Positions 18,661-27,458 of a stretch of DNA of 64,000 bases are shown in pieces (the first letter of the stretch is position 1; every line of letters starts with the position of its first letter). The translations under genes and the position numbers were made by a program. The DNA is from G942493375 sp942493375 (GTDB taxonomy: Bacteria; Armatimonadota; UBA5829). The DNA lies in the NCBI GenBank assembly GCA_942493375.1, contig OW818698.1:2728001-2792000 (forward strand), written 5' to 3'. Under the pieces are notes generated by a model, which saw only the letters and a list, made by a program, of their open reading frames with translations, searched no databases and was not told the DNA's origin.

Positions 18661-18762
18661 TAGGGATTTATCACTCAGGGATACTGGTAATCTAGTTTGA
18701 AATCCATCTTATATTCACAGAACGAAGATACTACGGTCAATAGACTGAAAGGATCAAATGAT

Positions 18763-19725
18763 ATGCCAGTAACTATTTATGATGTAGCAAAAAAAGCAGG
18801 TTGTTCGCATACTACTGTTTCCAGGGTTCTTAACGGTAAGGGGCAGGATTTCATTTCTGAGACAACCAGACAAAAAGTATTGGCCACTGTAATGGAGATG
18901 GGATATCGACCAAATCGGATGAAAAACGCCAATTCCGACACATCGTTCATTGGAGTGTGGATGCCCGAGTATTTTTCTGCATTTTATAACGAGACAGTTA
19001 ATGAGCTTAGCACTGTTTTAGGAAAACAGGGATACGATATTCTTCCAGTCACTACCGGATCTGAAGCCAGCATTCAAACACTCCCGATGAGTGGACTAAT
19101 AGCGCTAGAAGTAGAACCCTGTCTTGAAAACTTGATGGCACAGAACGCACATTTTTTTACACCCGTGGTATCCATTGGTACTAGAGCAATACCCGGGGTG
19201 GATTGTGTGGTCCTGGATCTGTATGCGGCAGCAAAGAAAGCTGTTCTGCATCTGGCAGACCTTGGCAGAAAAAGAATAGCAATGGTTACCATCCGAACGA
19301 ATAACGTCAAAGGTGAGCCCAGGCTGGATGCGTACACGGATGTTATGAATGATACCGGAAGAACTGTCGAGGTTATTGAGGCTCCTGATCTATCCCAGCA
19401 TAATGCTTTTGAAGCTGTAAAGAAATACATCTCCGAAAACGGTTGTCCCGATGCAATATTCTGTATGAGTGATCACTATGCAGTTCCGGTTCACAAGTGC
19501 CTGCGTGTCCTGGGATATACAATGCCCGATGATGTCGCCCTGATGGGGTTCGATGGAACAAGATTCTGTGAATTTCTGGACCCATCACTCAGTTCAGTAG
19601 CATATCCTGTAGAAAAGTTTGTTAAGCAGGCGTGTGAACTATTGATAAAACGTATTAAGGACAGCGACAGATTGCCGCAAACTATCACGCCGGAACTAGA
19701 GCTAATGTTGAGAGAAACAGCATAA
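18763..19725 (+). CDS. LacI/GalR-family transcriptional regulator
   Basis: A 320-residue repressor-type protein. The N-terminal helix-turn-helix and hinge read VTIYDVAKKAGCSHTTVSRV then a linker with ETTRQKVLATVMEMGYRPN, as in LacI/GalR. The rest is a periplasmic-binding-protein-like effector domain ending with DDVALMGFDGTRFCEFLDPS and the family's SSVAYPVEKF. The start is ATG 18763 (AAAGGA nine bases upstream); an in-frame TTG at 18697 would add 22 residues without family similarity. The promoter carries the same operator as the GH123-like gene, which makes autoregulation and control of that gene likely. The inducer is unknown, presumably a sugar. Confidence 0.9.
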   Translation: MPVTIYDVAKKAGCSHTTVSRVLNGKGQDFISETTRQKVLATVMEMGYRPNRMKNANSDTSFIGVWMPEYFSAFYNETVNELSTVLGKQGYDILPVTTGSEASIQTLPMSGLIALEVEPCLENLMAQNAHFFTPVVSIGTRAIPGVDCVVLDLYAAAKKAVLHLADLGRKRIAMVTIRTNNVKGEPRLDAYTDVMNDTGRTVEVIEAPDLSQHNAFEAVKKYISENGCPDAIFCMSDHYAVPVHKCLRVLGYTMPDDVALMGFDGTRFCEFLDPSLSSVAYPVEKFVKQACELLIKRIKDSDRLPQTITPELELMLRETA

Positions 19726-19745
19726 ATAAGCGGACTTAAATTGAT

Positions 19746-19772
19746 ATCCGGGTATTGACTGAATACCCGGAT
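19746..19772 (+). terminator. Hairpin after the LacI-type gene
   Basis: ATCCGGGTAT and ATACCCGGAT form a perfect 10-base stem around a seven-base loop, 20 bases after the stop. The following sequence is only mildly T-rich. Confidence 0.6.
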
Positions 19773-19886
19773 TAACTGTTGATTATTAGACAACGCGGTA
19801 TACAGCAAGAAACGTAAGACTTTTGAAAGTAACAAATCGGAATGTATCACATTATCACTCAGCATTAAAAACACAAGAGGAAAATG

Positions 19887-20639
19887 ATGGAAAAGAGTAA
19901 TAGAAAAGGTTTCACATTAATCGAGCTGCTGGTTGTAATAGCTATTATAGCTATACTTGCAGCTATACTGTTCCCTGTGTTTGCAAAAGCCAGGGATAAG
20001 GCACGACAAACTGCATGTGGATCCAATGCAAAGCAGATGGGATTGGCAATAATGCAGTATAGCCAGGACTATGATGGCTACTACCCATTTGCATACAATT
20101 GCAACACTGGCGGGCATTGCGAGAATAACTCTATATGGCAAAAAGATATACAACCCTATTGTAAGAGTACAAAATTGACATTCTGCCCTTCAGGTCCTTT
20201 TGCGAATCTTGCAAACGATGCCAGTATGCTAGGATATGGAGGATATTCAATCAATCAGGCAGTAGCGGGATTCAGTTTGCCGAATGGAGTTCAGAGAGTC
20301 TGGTATGCAAAACCTTCTGAAACCGAGATCCAGAACCCGGCAAGTTTTTATCTTGTTCTGGAGGGAGGAAACTCCTACATAGAATCATGGTTTGCATACA
20401 ATCCTTCTGGATTCACATATCTACCTGGAGCCGGTGAACATCTGGACCCTTCCCTGAAAGGTGGTATTGATCCCACTTATCAGACAGATTATATGAAAGC
20501 CAGGCATGCAGAAGGTCAGAATGTAATTTTCGGAGATGGTCACGTAAAATACGTAAGAACAAAGCAGTTAATCGATGAAGCGAAAACCTGGACTCCTGGA
20601 AACGAAATAATGACACACTGGTTCGGTCAGACTTTTTAG
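19887..20639 (+). CDS. Prepilin-like protein with H-x-DG ending
   Basis: A 250-residue type IV pilin-like protein. The N-terminus has the prepilin peptidase site GFTLIELLVVIAIIAILAAI (cleavage before Phe; Glu at +5), then FPVFAKARDKARQTAC, typical of the pseudopilin group. The C-terminus holds ARHAEGQNVIFGDGHVKYV, the H-x9-DG motif of an armatimonadotal/planctomycetal expansion of surface pilin-like proteins. AGAGG lies before tandem ATGs at 19884 and 19887; spacing favours the second. It is not linked to pilin assembly genes, which are at 36-40 kb. Role on the surface is unknown. Confidence 0.88.
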   Translation: MEKSNRKGFTLIELLVVIAIIAILAAILFPVFAKARDKARQTACGSNAKQMGLAIMQYSQDYDGYYPFAYNCNTGGHCENNSIWQKDIQPYCKSTKLTFCPSGPFANLANDASMLGYGGYSINQAVAGFSLPNGVQRVWYAKPSETEIQNPASFYLVLEGGNSYIESWFAYNPSGFTYLPGAGEHLDPSLKGGIDPTYQTDYMKARHAEGQNVIFGDGHVKYVRTKQLIDEAKTWTPGNEIMTHWFGQTF

Positions 20640-20671
20640 CCTAGAGACGTGTAAACAGGATTGTCTGTTAT

Positions 20672-20710
20672 GGGATTCACTGTGATATGATTTTTATCAT
20701 GGTGAATCCC
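20672..20710 (+). terminator. Hairpin after the prepilin-like gene
   Basis: GGGATTCAC (20672-20680) pairs with GTGAATCCC (20702-20710), with an inner ATGAT/ATCAT stem. There is no T tract. Confidence 0.5.
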
Positions 20711-20827
20711 TGATTGCTTATATAATCATTAGTAATGAACTTTCACTCGGGATCATCCATAATACGAACTGTAGAAGTATACCCCCAAGACTGTTTATAT
20801 CAAATATCAACACTGGAGTGCAGAAAA

Positions 20828-21793
20828 ATGATGACACCGAGAGAGATTGTTAATAGAGCGATACGTTTTGAAGGTATGGACCGACTTCCCAAAGATTTCC
20901 CGGAACCCTATGGTAGTGATTTTGGCTGGGTGGGGCCAAATCCGTCTCCGGATGCCCGGCCGGCAAATGGTTATGATGAATGGGGAGCGCTTTGGCGAAA
21001 TATTGGTGTCTGTAACCTGGGTGAAGTGCAGGAGTTCCCATTGAAAGATTGGGCAGATTTTGATTCATTCAAGATTCCGGATGTTGCAGATCCGGTCAGA
21101 TGGCAGAGCGTAAAAGATGTGCGTGCACAGGCACCGGATAAGTTCATCATCGGTGGTGGATTTTCTATGTATGAACGGGTCCACTTTATAAGGGGGCTTG
21201 AAAACACCTGGGTGGATATACACGAGAATCCAAATGAACTGTGCAAGCTACTGGATATTCTAGTAGATATGAACCTGGTAGCCATAGATAAATATAAGGA
21301 TGCCGATATCGATGGGTTCATATTTTGTGATGACTGGGGACTGCAAAACAGGTTGATGATATCTCCGGACTCCTGGAGAGCTATATGGAAACCCAGATAT
21401 GCAAAGGTTTATCAGGCAGCACATGAGGCAGGACTGCTGACGATGCTGCACAGCTGTGGATATCTCAGCGATATATTGGATGATCTTATTGAAGCCGGAC
21501 TGGATGTAATCCAACTGGACCAGCAGGAGAATATGGGACTGGAGAACCTGAGCGAACGCTTTGCTGGTAGAATTACGTTCTGGAATCCTGTGGATATTCA
21601 ATACACCATGGCCAGAGGCAATCTGGATGAGATACGGGCTTATTGCAGGGAGATGACAAAGCTGCTGAGCAAACCGGAGGGTGGATTCATACCCAAATGG
21701 TATGGTGACCCCAGAGGTGCGGGGCATACACAGGAATCCATTGACGCGATGTGCCTGGAGTTTTTGCAGATAAGCAAAGAGATGTATGCATAG
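20828..21793 (+). CDS. URO-D-superfamily protein
   Basis: A 321-residue TIM-barrel protein of the uroporphyrinogen decarboxylase/methyltransferase superfamily. It starts MMTPREIVNRAIRFEGMDRLP, the usual opening of this group, and has IIGGGFSMYERVHFIRG, DGFIFCDDWGLQNRLMISP and LHSCGYLSDILDDLIEAGLDVIQ, where the conserved HSCG is a likely metal-binding Cys/His site in methyltransferase-type members. The start is ATG 20828 (GGAG nine bases upstream); 31 codons of open frame before it are not family-like. It is 20 bases upstream of the 813-residue protein and likely co-transcribed. The real substrate is unknown; O- or S-methyl transfer via a corrinoid is one possibility. Confidence 0.85.
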   Translation: MMTPREIVNRAIRFEGMDRLPKDFPEPYGSDFGWVGPNPSPDARPANGYDEWGALWRNIGVCNLGEVQEFPLKDWADFDSFKIPDVADPVRWQSVKDVRAQAPDKFIIGGGFSMYERVHFIRGLENTWVDIHENPNELCKLLDILVDMNLVAIDKYKDADIDGFIFCDDWGLQNRLMISPDSWRAIWKPRYAKVYQAAHEAGLLTMLHSCGYLSDILDDLIEAGLDVIQLDQQENMGLENLSERFAGRITFWNPVDIQYTMARGNLDEIRAYCREMTKLLSKPEGGFIPKWYGDPRGAGHTQESIDAMCLEFLQISKEMYA

Positions 21794-21813
21794 GCTGAAG
21801 TCAGTATCGGAGG

Positions 21814-24255
21814 ATGAAATTGTATTGTAAAAGCAGCTATTCGATTAAAGTAAATCCGCGTTCCGGGAATGTGGAACGACTTTGGGTGAAAGGTGATCCG
21901 GAAGGCATCAACATTGTGCACACCAATGTTACAACCGGATTTGGAATGCTTACGTATACTAGAAGCTCCGATACACCAACTATCGGCCCATCTGAAAGCC
22001 CTGTGGGCACGGAATCAGTTCATTTGACTGAATACAGGGATGCAAGTATCGTTGTCAGTTCATGTGAAGACAAGGTTGTAACCCACAATCCCATTACCGG
22101 TCATACACTTACTTATGAGCTGAAAGATGATTACTTCGATCTATGGTTGGATGCCGACATTGCAGATGCAGATCAGATTGGCCTGGACTTGAACGTCGCC
22201 TTTATGGACCTTCGGCAGAATGACCCCTGCGACTATCAGTTCAATGCAAAATCTCCTTACAGGTCCGAAGATCGATCGCTCTGTTATATGTATCTGGAGC
22301 GTGTGAAAGCTCCAAATATGCTTATCACTGCACTATCTCCATGTGCAGGATGGCGTTTGTGTTACAACCATTATGAGCATACGATCACGGGGCTGCAGAT
22401 GCTGGCCCGTTTTGACAGCCGTCTGGATCCTGAGTCAAAACCAGGACCAGTGCACTTTGGAGTCCGTGTATCATTCCATGAAAACCTGAAATCTGCGAGG
22501 AGCTTTATTGTTGAATCTCTGGGCATTCCAATCATTACTGCCCCTGTATTGGGGGGAGAGATTGGAAGGAGGTTAGCATTTCAAGTTGATGGACCGGCGG
22601 TCGGCGCTGAATTGATTATGCCGGATGCAGAAACAAAACCAGTGGATCTTTGCAATGATGGCAACCAGGGATGTACAGGAGAAGTAGTTCTTGACAAAGA
22701 GGGATTCTACACTTTACGGGTCTGGAATTCCAAGGGACGCGGGAGCGATCTTATTCTAAAAGGTTCGCTTAAACAAATGGAATTGCTGAAGCGCTCTACG
22801 AGCAATTTGAAACCAGTTGTCGGTGCCTACTGTGCTGAGCATTGGTATTGGGCTCAGGCATTCTGTCTTGCGAGAAAATGGTTTGGTGCAAATAAGCGTC
22901 AAGATGATTATCTCTATGACGCTTTGTGCACCATCGGTATGCAAGGCGTAGATTTCCAGGGGCCTCCATATCCCCCCTCTCCCGAAGTTCAGGCAGAGCA
23001 TCTTACACCCCAAAGATTCTCAGATTCATCTTCGCTGCAGAAGCAAAACGGGTGGTATTTGTACTTTCCCTGTCCCGAGGAGCATATATATGAAGGCCTG
23101 CATATGTCACCTTTCCATCTGTATATGTGGGAAAGAGTGCAGGATGCATTTGTATTCATACAAACCTATCTATATGCTGCTGACGCTTACTCCAATGAGC
23201 AGTTCTATGAGCACGCGATAAGAATAGCTGATGCTTTGATATCTGACAACATTGACGAGAATGGAAAGGTCCACTGCTTCAGAGGTGGTATACCGATTGA
23301 CTATACAACTGTAATTGCACCGCTTCAGTCCCTTGTCGAACTGCTTTGTGCGATGGAAAAACGAGAAGACAGCAGAGCCGACAGAATAAGAGAGGTATGC
23401 CTGCGTATAGCAGACTACCTAATGAGTAGAGGATTCGAATTCCCAACAGAAGGAGTATCCGTGCAGATCAGATGGACTGAAGATGGTTCGATTGCCTGTA
23501 CAGCTCTTTCACTGCTGTTTGCATACCATTTTGTGGAGAAACGACCGGAATATCTGGAAAGAGCAGCGGAAATTCTCAACTACCACGAACCTTGGCGAAT
23601 GGATGTGCCGGATGTCCGAATGCTGGACTCTTCCTATCGCTACTGGGAGACACAGTGGGAAAATGATGGTGAAGGCCGTGCTATTAACGCGGGGCATGCA
23701 TGGACTCTGTGGAGAGCAGAAGCTCTATATTACCTGGCACTGGCTTCAGGAGACAGCCTCGCTTTGATCCAGTCTTATAATGGATACCAAACTAACATCG
23801 CTAAATTCCAGGCGGATGGCACAGCATTCAGTTGCTTCACTCCAGATTTCATCCCTGCCCGTCCACCTAGATTTTCGCTGTTCCATAGTTATCCACAAAA
23901 AGCTGATGTCTCTCTGGCATTCTATCTCTGGCCCAGGATTGAACGGACCTGGATGCGCAGTGCAGGTATTGTGGATGCAGAAACAGTCGGTTATGATCCC
24001 CAATTGGGTGTAGTTGCGTTAAATGCAGATATATCGGATATAGATGGAATCCTGGAGATCACTCCGACAGCACCGTTCTTTGACCGATTCTTCTGGTTGA
24101 GTAAAAATACCCGCTCAGTCCGAATACATACAGACAGGCAGATTGAGATTCTATTTCCTCCTTCACAAGTTACAATTATCCAGGGAGAAACAGCTATATC
24201 TGAGGAAAACCTGTTCGTATTGCCAGTAAACAACGTTATAGAGCTCAACTTATAG
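21814..24255 (+). CDS. Large cytoplasmic protein with alpha/alpha-barrel-like half, function unknown
   Basis: An 813-residue protein without signal peptide. The first ~330 residues are beta-rich; the rest is helical with paired helices and aromatic-rich loops (GAYCAEHWYWAQAF, SPFHLYMWERVQDAFVFIQTYLYAADAY, NAGHAWTLWRAEALYYLALASG), like six-hairpin (alpha/alpha)6 glycosidases or epimerases. No family-defining active site is recognised. GGAGG directly abuts the ATG (21809-21813), so initiation may instead be at TTG 21820, six bases further on. Close coupling to the URO-D gene suggests a shared pathway, probably glycan or uronate handling. Confidence 0.65.
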   Translation: MKLYCKSSYSIKVNPRSGNVERLWVKGDPEGINIVHTNVTTGFGMLTYTRSSDTPTIGPSESPVGTESVHLTEYRDASIVVSSCEDKVVTHNPITGHTLTYELKDDYFDLWLDADIADADQIGLDLNVAFMDLRQNDPCDYQFNAKSPYRSEDRSLCYMYLERVKAPNMLITALSPCAGWRLCYNHYEHTITGLQMLARFDSRLDPESKPGPVHFGVRVSFHENLKSARSFIVESLGIPIITAPVLGGEIGRRLAFQVDGPAVGAELIMPDAETKPVDLCNDGNQGCTGEVVLDKEGFYTLRVWNSKGRGSDLILKGSLKQMELLKRSTSNLKPVVGAYCAEHWYWAQAFCLARKWFGANKRQDDYLYDALCTIGMQGVDFQGPPYPPSPEVQAEHLTPQRFSDSSSLQKQNGWYLYFPCPEEHIYEGLHMSPFHLYMWERVQDAFVFIQTYLYAADAYSNEQFYEHAIRIADALISDNIDENGKVHCFRGGIPIDYTTVIAPLQSLVELLCAMEKREDSRADRIREVCLRIADYLMSRGFEFPTEGVSVQIRWTEDGSIACTALSLLFAYHFVEKRPEYLERAAEILNYHEPWRMDVPDVRMLDSSYRYWETQWENDGEGRAINAGHAWTLWRAEALYYLALASGDSLALIQSYNGYQTNIAKFQADGTAFSCFTPDFIPARPPRFSLFHSYPQKADVSLAFYLWPRIERTWMRSAGIVDAETVGYDPQLGVVALNADISDIDGILEITPTAPFFDRFFWLSKNTRSVRIHTDRQIEILFPPSQVTIIQGETAISEENLFVLPVNNVIELNL

Positions 24256-24641
24256 CGTAATATCGGGACTGTTATGCTGATGTTGTTAATGTTTACTCAA
24301 CTTGCCGAATACTGCTTACTTAATGCGGGAACTCGTTTGCACTTAGTGTTCTACTTACTGCAACCGAGTTCCCACAGTCCTGCATCAATATTAAGGCCAC
24401 AGACACCAATAAGATACCAACAAAAATGTATCCATCCCACAAACTCACCTCAGGTTTTCCAAGCCTATAAATACAGATAATTGAATCAGTGTGTACGACA
24501 ATGGCACATACCCGTCACATTACCTATATTTCCTACCACTATGCACTGCCACAAACTACCAATGTGTCGTTTGTTGCTATTGAGTATTGAATTTTGTTGC
24601 TCCACCTGTTGCTATATGATCAAAAGCATGGCATACTACGA
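24256..24641. other. Intergenic region without a supported gene
   Basis: About 390 bases. Apart from the 20-base-arm hairpin at 24327-24373 I see no supported gene; the short forward frame at 24274-24480 lacks a ribosome-binding site and any family feature. Confidence 0.6.
24327..24373. repeat. Intergenic hairpin with 20-base arms
   Basis: The arms 24327-24346 and 24354-24373 pair at 17 of 20 positions around a seven-base loop. The left arm contains TTGCACTTAGT, which is also the left part of the operator at 15637, but the right half does not match that operator. It probably ends the transcript of the 813-residue protein. Confidence 0.6.
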
Positions 24642-24669
24642 TTGATATGGATCATAGACCGATTATAAT
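24642..24669 (+). promoter_or_regulatory. Sigma70 promoter for the M23-domain gene
   Basis: TTGATA (24642-24647), 16 bases, TATAAT (24664-24669). The predicted start lies about ten bases before the AAGGAG that serves ATG 24699. Confidence 0.65.
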
Positions 24670-24698
24670 TGAGTGCTAAATGCATAAGGAGAGATGAT

Positions 24699-27152
24699 AT
24701 GCGCGCAGTATGTATTCTTTCTATTCTTGCAGTATGCTTTGTTGTCGCTTTTATATTTCCATGCAATGCAGAAATCAATGATCAATCTGGCGGTTCTAAA
24801 AGAGGAATTGCAATACTTGCATCGAGTATTGGTAAGGATTTTCCTCCTGAAAAGCTGGCGGAGATCGTTCGGCAGGGGAAGTTCTCTCCTTTAGTGATTG
24901 ACTGGGCCTGGATCACATTCCACTGGGACAAGACAGATTTTGCTGCAGTTAAAAACTTCATAAAACTGATGGATGAGCAAAAAGTGCCTGTTGCCGCAAT
25001 GTATCGGCCTCGATTTTTATCAAACCCGACTGTCACGACACAAATGACCAAGGAAGGTGAACGCTCTGTTGACCATGCCGAGATATGCTATTCCGATGCT
25101 GCAGCCCGGAAGTGGGGGATATCATGGGGTGAAAAGATACTCGAGAAATGCCCCACCATTAAAGAGATCATCATCTATAATCCGACCAACACCTGCAGGT
25201 GTCCAGCCTGTATTTCAGCTGCAAAAAAAGGATCGCACTCATCGGTTCGAAGTTTTCTGGCTGGCGCTAAATTTACCTGGCAAAAAATACAACCAGAGGT
25301 AAAGCTGGGTGTTGTGTATATGCCTGATGCGGGGTTCTGGAAGTCGGTATTGAATGTAGTTGACGTTGCTCATCCTTATCTGCGCATAAAAGATGATGTT
25401 GATGCAGCTCAGGATATTGCCAATGTCAAGAAATTGCAGGCAATCACTACAACTAAAATGGGCTCATGTCTTGGGAAGATCACCTGGGAAGAAGGGGCTA
25501 AAGTATCGATAGAGAAGCTGAAAAACGTTGATGAATCAGCAGCTAAGGCTGGGATATCATACTTCTTCTGGACATTCGACACACTTATAGATCCCTCCCT
25601 TTATGATACCAAGGCAGTCGCTACGTTACCGGGGCTTGGTGATCTCCTGGATAAAAAAGCAACCTCTCCCAAACTGGATCTCAAGACTGTAGAAAAGTTA
25701 ATTGAACAGATGCTGGATCCCACTGATCAGTTTGCATCAATGAATTCACTTACTGAGAGTATCAAAAGTAGTGATGATGCAAACAAACCTCAGATTCTTG
25801 GTATCGTAATAAGCGCAATGAATGATAATACCCGCGCATTCACACAACGTTTTCAGTGCTGCTATGTAGTCAGTGGCTCAAGATATGAGCCTGGAGTTCC
25901 TGATTTAATAAGTATACTTCAACAAGACGAAAATGAAATGATGCGTGCTGTGGCGGCTGAAGCTCTGGCAGATTTCCCGAAAAACACTGCAGCCCATGAA
26001 GCTTTGCTGCAGGCATCCAAAAATGATACAAGCACTTATGTGCAGGAAGTGCTTTCCCGACGATTAGTTACCGAGGGAAGCAGCATAAAGAGCTCCTCTG
26101 ATTCGATAAAAGCAAATCCTCCGAATGAACTTGCTCCAACCGGAGCGCCGCAGCCTCCACCCGGACCTGCAAAACCAGTTGCTGAGGCTCTGCCCTGGCC
26201 ATTTGCCGGTGATTATAAATCTCAAAGTATATTCAATAATTATCAACAGGCTACTGATATATATATTCATTGCGGTCTGGATTTTATACATCCGGCGGGT
26301 ACACCTGTGAATGCAGTCAGTGAAGGGTATGTTGCAGTTATTGCAACTAATTATCCTGAATGGGACACCCATTATTTCTTCGTAATTACTCCAAAGAAGA
26401 ATGACAACACTGGATGGTGTTATACACATCTGGATCCAAAGACATTTACATTCAAAGAAGGTGATCACATCAGTAAAGGGCAGCCCCTTGGGTCATTGGT
26501 CGACTTCTCCGTCGGCAAGCAGTCAGGTGTTGCTCATCTGCACCTTCATTATGTGAACATTACTAAAAATGAAGGCGGGAAAGTTGATGTTCATAGCTTG
26601 CTTGATCCGTTGTATTTCTTTGACTGGAAAGACACTGTGGCTCCCATATTCAAGCCATTGTATTTCTTGTCTGCAGGAACAACCAACCAGTTTGAACCTG
26701 ACACAGATGGCACAATAACTGTAAAGGGTAAGGTCGATATCCTGTCTGCAATAACCGACTCTGCATACCCGGAACATGCGGGTAATCTGGGAGTGCCTGT
26801 AGTCATGCTTTCAATAAGTGATGGCAAACACACTATGCAGACCCTGGTGCTGGATCATCGAGGCGATGTCGGGAATGAGACAATCACTCAGCCTTTGTAT
26901 CTTACATATGAAGAGAGAAAAGCGTATCTGAACCCTGATTCATTCCCCCGTTACCAACTACTTAGAGTAACAAAGACTGATGGTGATGGCAAAATCGGAC
27001 CTGAGGATGCAACGAAATGCTGGGATACTACGGAAAAGGATTCTAAAGGCAATCCGGTGTGGCCTAATGGGGAATACTCAGTAAATGTTTATGCATGGGA
27101 TATAGCGGGAAACCGTGGAGGCGCAGGTGCTAAAGTGAAGGTCATGAATTAG
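24699..27152 (+). CDS. Secreted multidomain protein: barrel-like, HEAT-like and M23 peptidase domains
   Basis: An 817-residue protein with a signal peptide (about 1-26). Residues ~35-320 resemble a glycosidase-like TIM barrel (VIDWAWITFHW, IKEIIIYNPTNTC). Residues ~340-460 look like HEAT-type repeats (MRAVAAEALADFPKNTAAHEAL). A Pro-rich linker leads to an M23 (LytM) fold at ~515-640 with both zinc motifs: HCGLD (about 523) and HLHLH (about 612), plus the usual AVSEGYV and YTHLD. A beta-sandwich and an EF-hand-like segment (TDGDGKIGPED) end the protein. M23 enzymes cut peptidoglycan cross-links; here the combination suggests a cell-wall or extracellular protein modifier. AAGGAG precedes ATG 24699; an in-frame start at 24669 would lie on the promoter. 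Confidence 0.78.
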   Translation: MRAVCILSILAVCFVVAFIFPCNAEINDQSGGSKRGIAILASSIGKDFPPEKLAEIVRQGKFSPLVIDWAWITFHWDKTDFAAVKNFIKLMDEQKVPVAAMYRPRFLSNPTVTTQMTKEGERSVDHAEICYSDAAARKWGISWGEKILEKCPTIKEIIIYNPTNTCRCPACISAAKKGSHSSVRSFLAGAKFTWQKIQPEVKLGVVYMPDAGFWKSVLNVVDVAHPYLRIKDDVDAAQDIANVKKLQAITTTKMGSCLGKITWEEGAKVSIEKLKNVDESAAKAGISYFFWTFDTLIDPSLYDTKAVATLPGLGDLLDKKATSPKLDLKTVEKLIEQMLDPTDQFASMNSLTESIKSSDDANKPQILGIVISAMNDNTRAFTQRFQCCYVVSGSRYEPGVPDLISILQQDENEMMRAVAAEALADFPKNTAAHEALLQASKNDTSTYVQEVLSRRLVTEGSSIKSSSDSIKANPPNELAPTGAPQPPPGPAKPVAEALPWPFAGDYKSQSIFNNYQQATDIYIHCGLDFIHPAGTPVNAVSEGYVAVIATNYPEWDTHYFFVITPKKNDNTGWCYTHLDPKTFTFKEGDHISKGQPLGSLVDFSVGKQSGVAHLHLHYVNITKNEGGKVDVHSLLDPLYFFDWKDTVAPIFKPLYFLSAGTTNQFEPDTDGTITVKGKVDILSAITDSAYPEHAGNLGVPVVMLSISDGKHTMQTLVLDHRGDVGNETITQPLYLTYEERKAYLNPDSFPRYQLLRVTKTDGDGKIGPEDATKCWDTTEKDSKGNPVWPNGEYSVNVYAWDIAGNRGGAGAKVKVMN

Positions 27153-27275
27153 TGCCGGTAGTTTGCATCGGCAGTTCCACTGCGTTCGACTACCGATGGA
27201 ACGAAAGTTAAGGTAATGAATGAGCAAAGGTAGTTAGCATCGGCAACTCCACTCCGTTCGACTACCGATGGAACT
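27132..27275. repeat. 72-bp tandem duplication that includes the end of the M23-domain gene
   Basis: 27132-27203 and 27204-27275 are diverged copies of one 72-base unit. The first holds the last six codons (KVKVMN) and stop of the upstream gene; the second keeps the same codons in frame-like form but reads on past the position of the stop. Each unit carries a CATCGG...CCGATG hairpin. Confidence 0.8.
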
Positions 27276-27307
27276 ACTTTATTCGGCTGCCAAGGGTATT
27301 AAAGGCA

Positions 27308-27333
27308 GATTCTTCACTTCGTTCAGAATGACA
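27308..27333. repeat. Half copy of the GATTCTTCACT repeat
   Basis: GATTCTTCACTTCGTTCAGA then ATGACA, one base different from the copies at 30001-30026 and 31554-31579. It has no pairing partner nearby. Confidence 0.7.
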
Positions 27334-27394
27334 AAATATTGCTTGCCAGCTTAGGTAATCGTTTACCGACTTTCCAGATTACCCCGTCAAGTGG

Positions 27395-27400
27395 TATAAT
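27395..27400 (+). promoter_or_regulatory. -10 element before the SBP-permease gene
   Basis: TATAAT, about 60 bases upstream of the start. The region at the -35 position (TTTCCA, 18 bases away) is a poor match, so an activator may be needed. Confidence 0.4.
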
Positions 27401-27458
27401 CCGATATCACTTCGGGCTCATTGTTTACTGATTGGGTCTGCCTTCGGAGACGACTATT

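Noticed and set aside
24274..24480. Short forward frame between two genes
   Set aside because: No ribosome-binding site, low-complexity content and a hairpin inside it.
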